Positions 54,391 to 63,497 of a DNA stretch of 64,000 nucleotides are shown in pieces. This stretch comes from Elusimicrobiota bacterium (GTDB lineage: Bacteria > Elusimicrobiota > Elusimicrobia > FEN-1173). The notes beneath the pieces were generated by a model. It was not told where the DNA came from. It did not search any database and saw nothing but the letters and a program-made list of their open reading frames with translations. Location of the stretch: assembly GCA_016714745.1 (NCBI GenBank), contig JADKCG010000001.1, positions 62,001-126,000 on the forward strand. Reading direction: 5' to 3'. How positions within the stretch are numbered: position 1 is the first letter of the stretch; each line of letters starts with the position of its first letter. The position numbers were made by a program, and so were the translations under genes.

Positions 54391-54801
54391 CTAATAAATG
54401 TAGCCGGTGGGGGCGAACGCATTTTCCAGGTGAGTGATCTTTTCATTTTGGACGGAAACGATGTCGAATCTTAAGTAGTGGTTGGCGAGGCGGTTTTCTT
54501 TGACGAACATCAGGGCGGCTTTGGCGATTCGTTTCTGCTTTCTGGAAGTCACTGATTCGGCGGGGGTTCCGTAGGCGTTGGATTTTCTTTCTCGAACTTC
54601 GACAAAAATTATGTTTTCTCCTTTTTCCATAATCAAATCGATCTCGCCCATTTTCGTGCGATAATTCGCTGTTTTGAGCCGATATCCCTTTTTTTCTAAG
54701 TGATGGAGGGCTAATTCTTCAGCTTCTTTCCCTTGTGTTTGGGTGGGGGAAAGATGTTTCGTGCCGTTGCGTGAAAAAAGAGTTGGGAAAATTTTAAGCA
54801 A
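54391..54801 (-). CDS. yraN: UPF0102/YraN family nuclease-like protein
   Basis: 136 aa from TTG 54801, which overlaps the rnhB stop by 8 bp; no ATG is available before the conserved domain. EEL(A)LHHLEKKGYRLKTANYR, GEIDLIMEKGENIIFVEVRE and ESVTSRKQKRIAKAA give the endonuclease-like fold (E...D...ExK). Function unproven; commonly next to rnhB. Last gene of the rpsP operon. Confidence 0.85.
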   Translation of the reverse strand: MLKIFPTLFSRNGTKHLSPTQTQGKEAEELALHHLEKKGYRLKTANYRTKMGEIDLIMEKGENIIFVEVRERKSNAYGTPAESVTSRKQKRIAKAALMFVKENRLANHYLRFDIVSVQNEKITHLENAFAPTGYIY

Positions 54802-55438
54802 CGGGTTGGAAAGGAAGTTCGGGGGCCAACGCCGCGCGCACGGGAGCGAAACTGTGGCGGTGGATGGGAGAAGGGCCGAACCGGCGAAGGGCCAGGGCGT
54901 GGTCGGGTGTGCCATAGCCTTTGTTCGAAGCGAAATTGTATTGGGGAAATTGTTTATGGATGTCGATCATCCATCGGTCGCGAGTGACTTTGGCGAGGAT
55001 GCTGGCCGCCGCGATGGAGGCGCTTTTCCCATCGCCTCCCACCACCGGTTCCTGGATGCGCGCCGGGAGGTGGGGGATGCGGTGGTTCCCGTCAACTAAA
55101 ATGAGCGAGGGTTCCCGCCCCAACTCTTTAACCGCTTGGGTCATGGCCATAAATGTGGCCTGAAGAATGTTTTTCTTGTCGATGATGTCCTGAGAGATCA
55201 ATTGGACTGAAAAGAAGAGGGCCTCACGGCGAATTTCATCAAACAATTGTTCTCGGACGGCGGGGGGGATCTTTTTGCTGTCGTTCAGTTCTGTCCATCG
55301 AGATTCGGGTTTTAAAATAACCGCTGAAGCCGCGACCGGGCCGGCCCAGGGGCCCCGGCCCGCTTCGTCAACCCCCGCTAAAAAGAAAAAGCCCTTTTCG
55401 CGCCAACTTTTATCGAAGGCGAAAAGGGCTTCTGTCAT
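54794..55438 (-). CDS. rnhB: Ribonuclease HII
   Basis: 214 aa; removes ribonucleotides from DNA and RNA primers. Active-site motif FLAGVDEAGRGPWAGPV supplies the first Asp-Glu; LVDGNHRIP and KVTRDRWM supply the remaining acids. SNKGYGTPDHALALRRFGPS is the conserved C-terminal segment. Separated from rplS by about 100 bp. Confidence 0.95.
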   Translation of the reverse strand: MTEALFAFDKSWREKGFFFLAGVDEAGRGPWAGPVAASAVILKPESRWTELNDSKKIPPAVREQLFDEIRREALFFSVQLISQDIIDKKNILQATFMAMTQAVKELGREPSLILVDGNHRIPHLPARIQEPVVGGDGKSASIAAASILAKVTRDRWMIDIHKQFPQYNFASNKGYGTPDHALALRRFGPSPIHRHSFAPVRAALAPELPFQPVA

Positions 55439-55535
55439 AATGGGATGATACCACTCTTTTTAGGGTGAAGGCAATTGCGGGGGTTAGCCAAATCCGCACC
55501 CCCCACTCTCCTGCCAGCGGGAAGCCCGCTCACTC

Positions 55536-55931
55536 TTAAGCGGCGGCGACTGGTTCTGTTGTTGCAGCTGCTGTTTTGGCGGCGCTGGGAGTCACTTCTT
55601 CGATTCGCGCGGCCTTTCCGGACAGGTCTCGGAGATAGTAGAGTTTCGCGCGACGGACTTTCCCGGAACGCAACACTTTAATCCCCTGAATGCGGGGACT
55701 GTGGAGGGGGAACGTTCGTTCAACCCCGACGCCGAAAGAAATTTTTCGTACGGTGAAGTTGGTCCCGATCCCGTGTCCTCGGCGGCTGATCACGACACCC
55801 TCAAAGGCCTGGATACGACGCGATTCGCCTTCGATGATTTCTACGTCAACACGGACCACGTCCCCGGCACGGAAATCAGCGGGATTCTTTTTTAAAAATT
55901 CTTTTTCAACTTTGTCGATGATAGCATTCAT
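55536..55931 (-). CDS. rplS: 50S ribosomal protein L19
   Basis: 131 aa from ATG 55931 (MNAIIDKVEKEFLKKNPADF). DVVRVDVEIIEGESRRIQAF, EGVVISRRGHGIGTNFTVRK, GVERTFPLHSPRI and VRRAKLYYLRDLSGKAARI are L19 signatures. The C-terminus has an unusual alanine-rich tail (SAAKTAAATTEPVAAA). It lies 7 bp after trmD. Confidence 0.97.
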   Translation of the reverse strand: MNAIIDKVEKEFLKKNPADFRAGDVVRVDVEIIEGESRRIQAFEGVVISRRGHGIGTNFTVRKISFGVGVERTFPLHSPRIQGIKVLRSGKVRRAKLYYLRDLSGKAARIEEVTPSAAKTAAATTEPVAAA

Positions 55932-55938
55932 AACACGC

Positions 55939-56697
55939 TCACTTTTTGACGTTGGCCCGCTCACGGCGGGTCGATGATTTTTGAAGCAAATCGGGTCGTT
56001 TCTTGTTCGTGGCTGTTCGCGATGCTGTTGCGCGCCATGCGTCAATTTTCCGGTGGTTTCCCCCAAGCAGAATTTCGGGCACCGATCTCCCGCGCCACTC
56101 CGCAGGCCGAGTGTAATGAGGGCAATCCAGCCGTCCCTCCCACCCCGCCGCAAAAGAATCCCATTCTAAGGACGCCGTTTCTTTTACAACGCCCGGCACT
56201 TTTCTCACAACAGCGTCCACCAGGGTCATGGCGGGGATCTCGCCTCCTGTCAGCACCACGTCGCCAACAGAAACTTCAAAATCCACCCAGTCTAAAATTC
56301 GCTCGTCGATTCCTTCGTAGTGCCCTGAAATCAAAACCAGCCGTTTCTTTTTTGCCAGTTCGTCCGCCAGGGATTGTGTGAGGCGACGTCCTTGTGGCGA
56401 AAGATAAATGACAATCGGCCGCCGGGCACTCGTCCGGCATCCTGGGCCCCGCAACGGAGTTCCCGCGCTCACCGCTTTTAATGCGCCCAGCAAAGGTTCC
56501 GGTTTCAAAACCATCCCGGGTCCCCCGCCATAGGGTCGATCGTCTGCCTGGTGGTGTTTGTCTTGGGCAAAACCTCGGATGTCACAGACACGCACGTCCA
56601 CTAACTTTTTATCCCGGGCTTTACCCAACAAACTTTCGCTGAACACCCCCTCGAACATTCGAGGGAACAACGTCAAAACATCAATACGGAGCGCCAC
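55939..56697 (-). CDS. trmD: tRNA (guanine37-N1)-methyltransferase
   Basis: 252 aa from GTG 56697 (VALRIDVLTLFPRMFEG); the upstream ATG extension overlaps the KH gene and is not family-like. HHQADDRPYGGGPGMVLKPE and the trefoil-knot SAM site LVLISGHYEGIDERI, SVGDVVLTGGEIPAM are diagnostic. CPHYTRPAEWRGRSVPEILL is the C-terminal domain. Prevents +1 frameshifting at tRNAs reading CNN codons. Confidence 0.95.
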   Translation of the reverse strand: MALRIDVLTLFPRMFEGVFSESLLGKARDKKLVDVRVCDIRGFAQDKHHQADDRPYGGGPGMVLKPEPLLGALKAVSAGTPLRGPGCRTSARRPIVIYLSPQGRRLTQSLADELAKKKRLVLISGHYEGIDERILDWVDFEVSVGDVVLTGGEIPAMTLVDAVVRKVPGVVKETASLEWDSFAAGWEGRLDCPHYTRPAEWRGRSVPEILLGGNHRKIDAWRATASRTATNKKRPDLLQKSSTRRERANVKK

Positions 56698-56710
56698 CGG
56701 GGCGGCCCTC

Positions 56711-56947
56711 TTATTCTTCGCGCAGTTTAACGTCAATCCGCTCGCCCGCGCCAGCAAAAGCGGCACTGACCAGGATTCTTAAGGAATCGATGGTCTTGCC
56801 TCGTTTTCCGATCACCTTACCTCGGTCGTCAGGGAGAACGTTGATCTCTACCGTTTTTTCAGTTTCCAGCCAGCGCGAATCAACGTTCTCAGGTTTGGAC
56901 ACCAAATTCTTGACGATGGACGTGACCAATTCAACTGGGGAAGGCAC
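56711..56947 (-). CDS. khpA: KH-domain RNA-binding protein
   Basis: 78 aa: VELVTSIVKNLVSKPENVD, then the KH core VLPDDRGKVIGKRGKTIDSL with the GKRG loop. Homologues (YlqC/KhpA) pair with KhpB and bind RNA. It occupies the usual slot between rpsP and trmD. Confidence 0.9.
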   Translation of the reverse strand: MPSPVELVTSIVKNLVSKPENVDSRWLETEKTVEINVLPDDRGKVIGKRGKTIDSLRILVSAAFAGAGERIDVKLREE

Positions 56948-56957
56948 GGTGAAGAAC

Positions 56958-57212
56958 TTAGTTGGCGGAAGTCCCCCACGCTCCGGCCGTTTTCAGGGCG
57001 GTGCGAAGGGTGTCAGAGGCCTGAGCCCCATGATCCAACCAATATTTCAGGCGTTCGGCGTTGACCGTCACCTTGTTGGTTTTTTCCTTGGGGTGATAGT
57101 GGCCGATGACTTCAAGGCTTGCGGCATCTCGCGCCTTTCGGATGTCCATCGCCACGATTCGGAAATGGGGCGTTTTCGGGCGTCCCACCCGTTGCATGCG
57201 TATTCGAACCAT
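56958..57212 (-). CDS. rpsP: 30S ribosomal protein S16
   Basis: 84 aa from ATG 57212 (MVRIRMQRVGRPKTPHFRIV). IRKARDAASLEVIGHYHPKE and VTVNAERLKYWLDHGAQASD are S16 signatures. First gene of the operon rpsP-khpA-trmD-rplS-rnhB-yraN; rimM, usual between khpA and trmD, is absent. Confidence 0.97.
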   Translation of the reverse strand: MVRIRMQRVGRPKTPHFRIVAMDIRKARDAASLEVIGHYHPKEKTNKVTVNAERLKYWLDHGAQASDTLRTALKTAGAWGTSAN

Positions 57213-57615
57213 TGGATTCTCCTCGTAAAATGAGCGGCTCATTCTAACCTAATGAGCGGCCGGTGTCAAGGCTGGCGCGATGCCACGGAAAATCCTATAA
57301 AAATGCGGCATGGATTTTCAGCCCATGTGATTCTACACGCGCAGGCCGCTCCTTCGGAGCCGGGGCCTATTCGGCCCGTCGCAAACGCCTGCCACTGGCA
57401 GGCGCGACCCACGCGGCACTTCCGCTAACGCGGTCGGATGCCCGTGCAACAAATTCTCGATTTTCCCGGTTTGGTGGAATCCCTATGCCGGGGAAAAGCC
57501 CTTTCCAGCGTTTTTGGTCTGCTCTGACAAAATTGACGCTGGGCGCACTATTTAATAGAATGCCGATCGGGCTTCGTCCTTCACATCGACTTTTGGCCGT
57601 TGTCCCACCTCCATC
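57213..57615. other. Intergenic region with REP-like repeats
   Basis: CGCCTGCCA-C-TGGCAGGCG (57387-57405) is a perfect hairpin. CCCACGCGGCACTTCCGCTA (57408-57427) also occurs in the right island arm (51205) and inverted in the left arm, with the same flanking GGTCGGA. No gene; must hold promoters for rpsP (minus) and thyX (plus). Confidence 0.6.
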
Positions 57616-59254
57616 GTGCCCACAGATAATAAAGGAAGGTCCCTCACGGGGGCTCGTGCCTCCTCGCCCTTCTCAGGCCCCGTAGACGGGTTATCGTCTA
57701 TTTCCCCTGAACCTCGCATTCAGCTGATCAACACTTTTCGCGACCCCTTCAACAACGCCGTGGCCACGGCGAGAACCTGTTATTCTCCCACCGTCGTTTC
57801 TCCCGCAGACGTGGACAAAGACGCAAAATCGCGCCTTCAACGGGATGCCATCGCTGATAGCACTTATAAGGCCGGCCATCACACGACTCTCCAACATTCC
57901 AGTTTCCAGTTCACCCTCGAAAATGTGTCACGGCAGTTCATTTGGTCTTTTCTCCACAGCCACCCCCTTTTATAATAGTGAGCAAGTGAGTCAGCGCTAC
58001 GTGACCGTGGGCCCGGACAGTGTGACCATCCCGCCCTTGAAAGAGCCGGCCCTCGCCCAATATCGAGACACTGCAAAAATGTTGATGGACGCCTATCGCC
58101 ACCTCACCGAGCTATTGATGCCCACCGTCCGCGCCGAGTATAAGAAAATTTTTCCCCTTCGAGATCCGGACCAAAAGCCGTGGGCCAAGTTTGTTCAGCG
58201 GAAATCCCAAGAAGTGGCCCGCTACGTTTTGCCCGTGGCCACCCACGCGCATCTCTACCATACGGTCAGCGGGTTGACCTTGCACCGCTATCACCGGCTT
58301 TGCCAAAGTTTTGATACCCCGTGGGAGCAGAAGATCGTCGTGGACAAAATGTTGGCGGCGGTTCGCGCGGTGGATCCGCTCTTCGCCGATCGAATGGAAG
58401 ACCCTCTTCCGTTGGAGAAAACACCGGAGTTTCGCGCTCATCGGGAATTTTTTGAGGATTCCCACGCGCCCACGCGTGAGTTCTTAAAAGAGTTTGACGT
58501 TCGCCTCAAACGCCGCAGTTCCTGTTTGGTGGATTACAAGATGAACGGCGAACGGGTGTTGGCCCAGGCGGTCCGCTCGGTCTTGGGGGTGCCCCACTCT
58601 CTTTTAAACGATGACGATGCCATCGACCGGGTGCTCAATCCCGCCCGAAACCATTATCTCGGGGAGTCTCTGAACCTGACCACCCACTCAAAACTCTGTC
58701 GGACGCTGACCCACATGCATTTCACCTTCGCCAAAAAGATTTCCCACACGGCGGACAGCCAGGACCAGCGCCACCGTATGACGCCGGGGTCCCGCCCTGT
58801 TTTGTCCGGTCACTTTGTGCCGGACCAGCCCGACTTTATTACCCCGATCTTGATTCGACAAAATTTGGCGGCCAAAGAATTTTACGATAAGACCATGGCC
58901 GACCTTTGGAAACGCATCGAACGTTTATTGAACGAAGGCGTTCCGGAAGAATACGCCCTTTACCTTTTGCCCAACGCCGTCAGTATTCGTTTTGAGGAAT
59001 CCGGCGACCTCCTCAACTTTCACCACAAATGGACCAAACGGCTGTGTTACACGGCCCAGGAAGAAATTTGGAAGACCAGCCAAGAAGAGGTGTTGCAAGT
59101 TCAGCAGGTCGCCCCCCGGGTGGCGCGCCATCTGGGGCCCCCGTGCCAGCTCCGCGCGGTCTCCGCCACACGCCCGTTTTGCCCTGAGGGGGACCGATTT
59201 TGTGGTGTTGTCGTTTGGAAGAAAAAAGTCGAGGACTATTCAAGGATTCTTTAA
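57616..59254 (+). pseudogene. thyX: Long ThyX-type (FAD-dependent) thymidylate synthase, interrupted by one frameshift
   Basis: The N-terminal frame (57616-57975) has RIQLINTFRDPFNNAVATAR, TCYSP, then AGHHTTLQHSSFQFTLENVS and QFIWSFLHSH. The second frame continues FYNSEQVSQRYVTVGPDSVT to the stop at 59254. The break is at C5 (57963-57967); four C gives SFLHSHPFYNSEQ. The C-terminal half has a second ThyX-like segment (HRYHRLCQ, HRMTPGSRPVL, HHKWTKRLCYTAQEE). Total about 545 aa, twice classical ThyX; the RHRxxSxNxxSxRY motif is degenerate (SEQVSQRY). Such long relatives exist in several phyla; the activity is not certain. Start codon (GTG 57616) is tentative. Confidence 0.75.
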
Positions 59255-59405
59255 TTCGTTGTCGTTCCCCTATTCATGGGGCGCTTTGAAATTCGCCCGA
59301 TCAATCGGGCAACGACAAAACAGATTAACAGGTGGAGAGAATTCGCTGGAAATGAGAGAATCTGTCAGTCAGGAAGATTACATTGATTAAAGGGATGACT
59401 AGGCC
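59255..59405 (+). terminator. Hairpin between thyX and purA
   Basis: Perfect stem GCCCGAT-CA-ATCGGGC (59295-59310), with an outer pair TTGTCGTT/AACGACAA. No U-run follows, so it may be a terminator or a leader structure of purA. Confidence 0.4.
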
Positions 59406-60695
59406 ATGGCCACATTAATCGTTGTCGGCGCCCAGTGGGGCGATGAAGGAAAAGGAAAAATTGTTCACCTTCTCGGTAAGAAGGCGGACACCATTGTGCG
59501 GTACCAGGGCGGCAATAACGCCGGCCACACGGTTGTTTTCGACGGTAAAAAATTTGTTTTGCACCAAATTCCGTCGGGCATTCTTCAGCCGGGCAAACGA
59601 TGCATTATCGCCAACGGCGTCGTCATGGACCCCTGGGCCCTGAGGGAAGAGGCGAGGTTTCTGGAATCCCAAAAGATCCGGGTAAAAGGCAGGCTCTTCA
59701 TTAGTGCCTGGGCCCATTTGATATTGCCCTATCATCGGTATTTAGACGCACTGCGCGAGTCGGGCCATGGAAAAATTGGCACCACGAAGAGGGGCATTGG
59801 GCCTGCTTATTCCGACAAGGTAGGGCGGGTGGGTGTTCGACTGTCGGATTTTATGGACCCCCCCGTCTTTAAGGAACTGGTGGAACAAAACCTTAAAGCC
59901 AAATCGCCGCTTCTCACCAGCCTGGTATCGCTCCGAAAGTTGCGGACGGAAACATTTAAAGACTATGACGGGCTTCGGCGTTTTTTTGACCCGCTCGTGG
60001 CGGATACGCCCGCCCTCCTCCAAAAAGCCTTGGCGATGGGGAAGAATGTGCTGTTTGAGGGGGCCCAGGGGACGATGTTGGATGTGGATTTTGGGACCTA
60101 CCCGTTTGTGACATCGTCGAACCCCATCGCAGGCGCGGCCTGCGTTGGCTCCGGTGTGGGCCCTGCGGCGATTGATGAAGTGTTGGGTGTGGTCAAAGCC
60201 TACACCACCCGTGTGGGTGACGGTCCCTTCCCCACCGAACTGAAAAATGATTTTGGAGACAAACTGCGCGAGCGGGGCCAGGAATTTGGCGCTACCACAG
60301 GCCGTCCACGACGTTGCGGTTGGTTCGATGCGGTGGTGGTCCGCCACGCGGTTCGGATCAATGGATTGACCCGTCTTTCTCTCACTAAGCTGGATGTCTT
60401 GGAAGGGGTAGACCCGATCCGTGTTTGCGTGGCCTATCGGGTGGATGGAAAATTGGTGAAAGATTTCCCTGCTTCTCGTCGTGGGCAGGCCGAGGCCGTT
60501 CCTGTTTACAAAGAATTGCCGGGATTTAAGGGCGCCGTGAAAGGGATCACCCGCTACAAGGACCTTCCCGAGGCCGCAAAAAAATATTGCCGTTTTCTTG
60601 AGCAAGAGGTGGGCGTTCCCATGGCGCTCATTTCCATGGGCAGAAGCCGGGAGGAGACCATCCTTCTGGACAAATCGTTCCGGTGGATTCCATGA
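59406..60695 (+). CDS. purA: Adenylosuccinate synthetase
   Basis: 429 aa; converts IMP, GTP and aspartate to adenylosuccinate. GTP-binding loop VVGAQWGDEGKGKIVH (residues 6-21), then YQGGNNAGHTVVFDGKKFVL, GTTKRGIGPAYSDKVGRVGV, FEGAQGTMLDVDFGTYPFVT, ATTGRPRRCGWFD, all diagnostic and full length. Overlaps carA by 4 bp (ATGA), so the two nucleotide genes are coupled. Confidence 0.97.
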   Translation: MATLIVVGAQWGDEGKGKIVHLLGKKADTIVRYQGGNNAGHTVVFDGKKFVLHQIPSGILQPGKRCIIANGVVMDPWALREEARFLESQKIRVKGRLFISAWAHLILPYHRYLDALRESGHGKIGTTKRGIGPAYSDKVGRVGVRLSDFMDPPVFKELVEQNLKAKSPLLTSLVSLRKLRTETFKDYDGLRRFFDPLVADTPALLQKALAMGKNVLFEGAQGTMLDVDFGTYPFVTSSNPIAGAACVGSGVGPAAIDEVLGVVKAYTTRVGDGPFPTELKNDFGDKLRERGQEFGATTGRPRRCGWFDAVVVRHAVRINGLTRLSLTKLDVLEGVDPIRVCVAYRVDGKLVKDFPASRRGQAEAVPVYKELPGFKGAVKGITRYKDLPEAAKKYCRFLEQEVGVPMALISMGRSREETILLDKSFRWIP

Positions 60696-61807
60696 AAGCA
60701 ATTCTGGCGTTAGAAACCGGCCGATTTTTCGAGGGGGCATCGTTCGGTTCCGTTCGCGAAACTTCCGGGGAAGTCGTGTTTTGTACGGCGTTGACGGGGT
60801 ATCAAGAGATCATGACCGACCCGTCCTATCAGGGCCAGATCGTCGTCATGACCTATCCGCACATCGGGAACTACGGAGTTTCGCCGGATTTTGATGAGTC
60901 AAAGAAACCCCATGTGTCCGGTTACGTGGCCCGGGAGTTTAGCCCCATCGCCAGCCACTGGAAATCCGTGGCTCGGATTGAAGATTACATGAAGCAACAC
61001 AATGTGGTGGGGATTGAAGGAATTGATACGCGGGCCCTGGTTCGTCATCTCCGCACTGTGGGTGTTTGCCGCGGTATCATTTCGACGGAAAATGTGAAAC
61101 CCGAGGGGTTGGTGGAACGGGCGAAAAAAGCCGGCGCCATGGTGGGGGCGGATCTGGTGAAAGAAGTTACGTGCGGCCAGCGCTATGATTGGAAGAAGGA
61201 TCTCGGAGCGCATGGCCCCCGCGTGGCCTTGATGGATTTCGGCGCCAAGTTCAATATTATGAATTCATTGGCCGCCCTGGGATGCGAGGTGACGGTGTTT
61301 CCCGCCAAAACCGGTTTTGACGAACTCAAAAAATTTAACCCGGACGGGATCATGCTCTCCAACGGCCCCGGGGACCCGGCGGCGGTGACCTACGGCATCG
61401 ATACGATTCGAAAGATCGTCGTTCATAATGAAGGCGCGGCAACGCCGATCCCGGTTTTTGGGATTTGTCTGGGCCATCAGCTTTTGGGTTTAGCTTTGGG
61501 AGGGAAAACGTTTAAGCTTAAGTTTGGCCATCGGGGAGCCAATCACCCCGTAAAGGATTTGACCACCGGCAAAGTCGAAGTCACCACCCAAAATCATGGT
61601 TTTGCCGTTGACACGGGGTCTTTGTCCGGTAAACCTGTCGAGTTGACCCACATCAATCTCAATGATCAAACGTTGGAGGGTCTGCGGCATAAAAAACTCC
61701 CGCTGTTTTCCGTCCAATATCACCCGGAGGCGTGTCCCGGCCCTCACGATGCCCATTACCTGTTTGATCGCTTTGTGGGTCTCATGAAAAAAAAGGTGAC
61801 CGCTTGA
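60692..61807 (+). CDS. carA: Carbamoyl-phosphate synthase, small (glutaminase) subunit
   Basis: 371 aa from ATG 60692, inside the purA stop. N-terminal CPSase domain: LALETGRFFEGASFGSVRET, CTALTGYQEIMTDPSYQGQI. Class I glutaminase: IMLSNGPGDPAAVTYGI, nucleophile in FGICLGHQLLGLALGG, His-Glu in VQYHPEACPGPHDA. Makes ammonia for CarB, which is not in the window. The stop overlaps the TTG of the next gene. Confidence 0.96.
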   Translation: MKAILALETGRFFEGASFGSVRETSGEVVFCTALTGYQEIMTDPSYQGQIVVMTYPHIGNYGVSPDFDESKKPHVSGYVAREFSPIASHWKSVARIEDYMKQHNVVGIEGIDTRALVRHLRTVGVCRGIISTENVKPEGLVERAKKAGAMVGADLVKEVTCGQRYDWKKDLGAHGPRVALMDFGAKFNIMNSLAALGCEVTVFPAKTGFDELKKFNPDGIMLSNGPGDPAAVTYGIDTIRKIVVHNEGAATPIPVFGICLGHQLLGLALGGKTFKLKFGHRGANHPVKDLTTGKVEVTTQNHGFAVDTGSLSGKPVELTHINLNDQTLEGLRHKKLPLFSVQYHPEACPGPHDAHYLFDRFVGLMKKKVTA

Positions 61808-63402
61808 AAAAGGGTTTAATTTTAATGTCTCTCCTCGCGGCCCCGGGGGCTGTGGGGGCGGCGGTTTCGATGGACACGGTGATGTCGGTGGCCGTGTCCA
61901 CCTCGGGTTTTATGAGCGCCAGCATCGGGTTGGACAGCCGGAATAATGTGCACATGGTTTTTGTTGACACCACAACCCAGATCTTGAAATACGCAAAACT
62001 TTCCAACGGGACCACTTCCTGGGTGGTCTCCGATGTGACCGATAAAAAAGTGGCCCCCCAAAGCGATATGGCGCTCAGTCCCAGCGGCGCTCCCCATGTG
62101 GTCTATTATCAAACCGATACTCCCGCGGGAGTCAAACACGCGCGGTTGTCTGGGACAACATGGGTGGCGGGTTCGGTGGAAGATTTCGTGAGCACGAACA
62201 CGTTTGTTTCTATTGCAGTGGGGTCGGATGATGTCCCGCGTCTTCTCTACACACAAACGGTCAGTTCAAGCACATGGTATGGAAAGGACGTGGGCGGAGT
62301 GTGGGTCTCCTCCATGGTCATTCCGGTGGCGGGTGGACCTCTGACTCTGGCTTTGGATGACACCAATACACCCTATATTCTCACTGTTGTTGATTATCTG
62401 GGGGATCGCTATGTGATTTTTGCGCAACAAACAGTGTTGGGCGACTTTGCTGGAGGGACCGTTTTCTTCACCTCGGATTCATTATCGAAGGCACAAAAAA
62501 TCGGACTCGCCATTGATAAACAAAAAAAAGCGCACATGTCTTACTTTGACGAAAACATCGGGGGGCTTGTTTACGGTTCTTATGACGGGATTTCTTTTTC
62601 CTCCTCCACGTTGGACGCTTCCCCCGGGGCGGGGTATTTTTCAGATATTGTTGTTAATGACCTGGACAAACCCATGATCGTTTATTCCTCAACGGGAGTG
62701 GGATTTCGGTCTGCGGTTTTGGGCGCTTCTTGGACCTTATCGACGTTGGAGCCGGGCGCCTTTAATGGCGTAGGGCCCAGTCTTGCGATGAACCGTTATA
62801 ACCATTATCTGGCGGGGTATTTGAACGGTGACGCCAATGAATTGAAATTTATCACAGATGCGTTTCGAAACATGTCAATTTCCGGAACCGTGCTGGACTT
62901 CATGGGGTCTTCCATCCCAGGTGTCACGTTGACGCTTTCGGGAGGCATTGCGTCCTCTTCGCTCGCAGTGTCCGGCAATGGGGGAGGGTATTCGGCGGAT
63001 CATTTGTTTGAAGGACCGTATACCTTGACCCCTTCGAAAGAGGGCTATTCCTTTCAACCGGTCTCCCGGTCTTTTTCCCCCTTGCAGTCCTCCGTTCCGC
63101 TCCAGAATTTTCAAGGGGGGGCGGTAAATTTTTCGGCGGTGGGCAACCTTTTTAACCCGGTGGACGGGGCCCCGGTGGCATTCAACTATTCCATCCTCCC
63201 AGGCCATGTTTCACTTAAAGTTTACAGTCTTCGCGGAACGCCGGTGCGAACATTGGTGGACCAAGACGAATCTGCAGGAAATCATTCGGTCTTTTGGGAT
63301 GGTCGCGACAGCGATGGCCACGTGGTGGCCAGCGGCATTTATCTCGTTTACTTCGAAGCCGATCAAACCAAAAGCACCACCAAAGTCGCGGTGGTCAAAT
63401 GA
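61804..63402 (+). CDS. Secreted beta-propeller-like protein with FlgD-like C-terminal domain
   Basis: 532 aa; TTG start 61804 overlapping carA stop (TTGA). Signal peptide MKKGLILMSLLAAPGAVGAA. Residues 40-350 contain repeated blade-like segments (IGLDSRNNVHMVFVDTT, ALSPSGAPHVVYYQTDT, LALDDTNTPYILTVVDY, AIDKQKKAHMSYFDENI), resembling bacterial sialidase-like or YCF48-like propellers. A carboxypeptidase-regulatory-like Ig repeat follows (SISGTVLDFMGSSIPGVTLT). The end is a FlgD-type domain (LKVYSLRGTPVRTLVDQDES, NHSVFWDGRDSDGHVVASGI), usual in cell-surface proteins. Ligand unknown. Confidence 0.75.
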   Translation: MKKGLILMSLLAAPGAVGAAVSMDTVMSVAVSTSGFMSASIGLDSRNNVHMVFVDTTTQILKYAKLSNGTTSWVVSDVTDKKVAPQSDMALSPSGAPHVVYYQTDTPAGVKHARLSGTTWVAGSVEDFVSTNTFVSIAVGSDDVPRLLYTQTVSSSTWYGKDVGGVWVSSMVIPVAGGPLTLALDDTNTPYILTVVDYLGDRYVIFAQQTVLGDFAGGTVFFTSDSLSKAQKIGLAIDKQKKAHMSYFDENIGGLVYGSYDGISFSSSTLDASPGAGYFSDIVVNDLDKPMIVYSSTGVGFRSAVLGASWTLSTLEPGAFNGVGPSLAMNRYNHYLAGYLNGDANELKFITDAFRNMSISGTVLDFMGSSIPGVTLTLSGGIASSSLAVSGNGGGYSADHLFEGPYTLTPSKEGYSFQPVSRSFSPLQSSVPLQNFQGGAVNFSAVGNLFNPVDGAPVAFNYSILPGHVSLKVYSLRGTPVRTLVDQDESAGNHSVFWDGRDSDGHVVASGIYLVYFEADQTKSTTKVAVVK

Positions 63403-63417
63403 TAAGGGTTCTCTTTC

Positions 63418-63468
63418 GTGGCACGGGCATCTTGCCCGCGTGTTTCACGGGCTGGAAGCCCGTGCCAC
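63418..63468. repeat. REP-like inverted repeat
   Basis: GTGGCACGGGC (63418-63428) and GCCCGTGCCAC (63458-63468), 11-bp perfect arms, with further pairing inside. GGATCCCGGCCTTCGCTGGG just downstream is another common dispersed repeat and runs into the next start codon. Confidence 0.7.
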
Positions 63469-63497
63469 AAATTCAATGGATCCCGGCCTTCGCTGGG

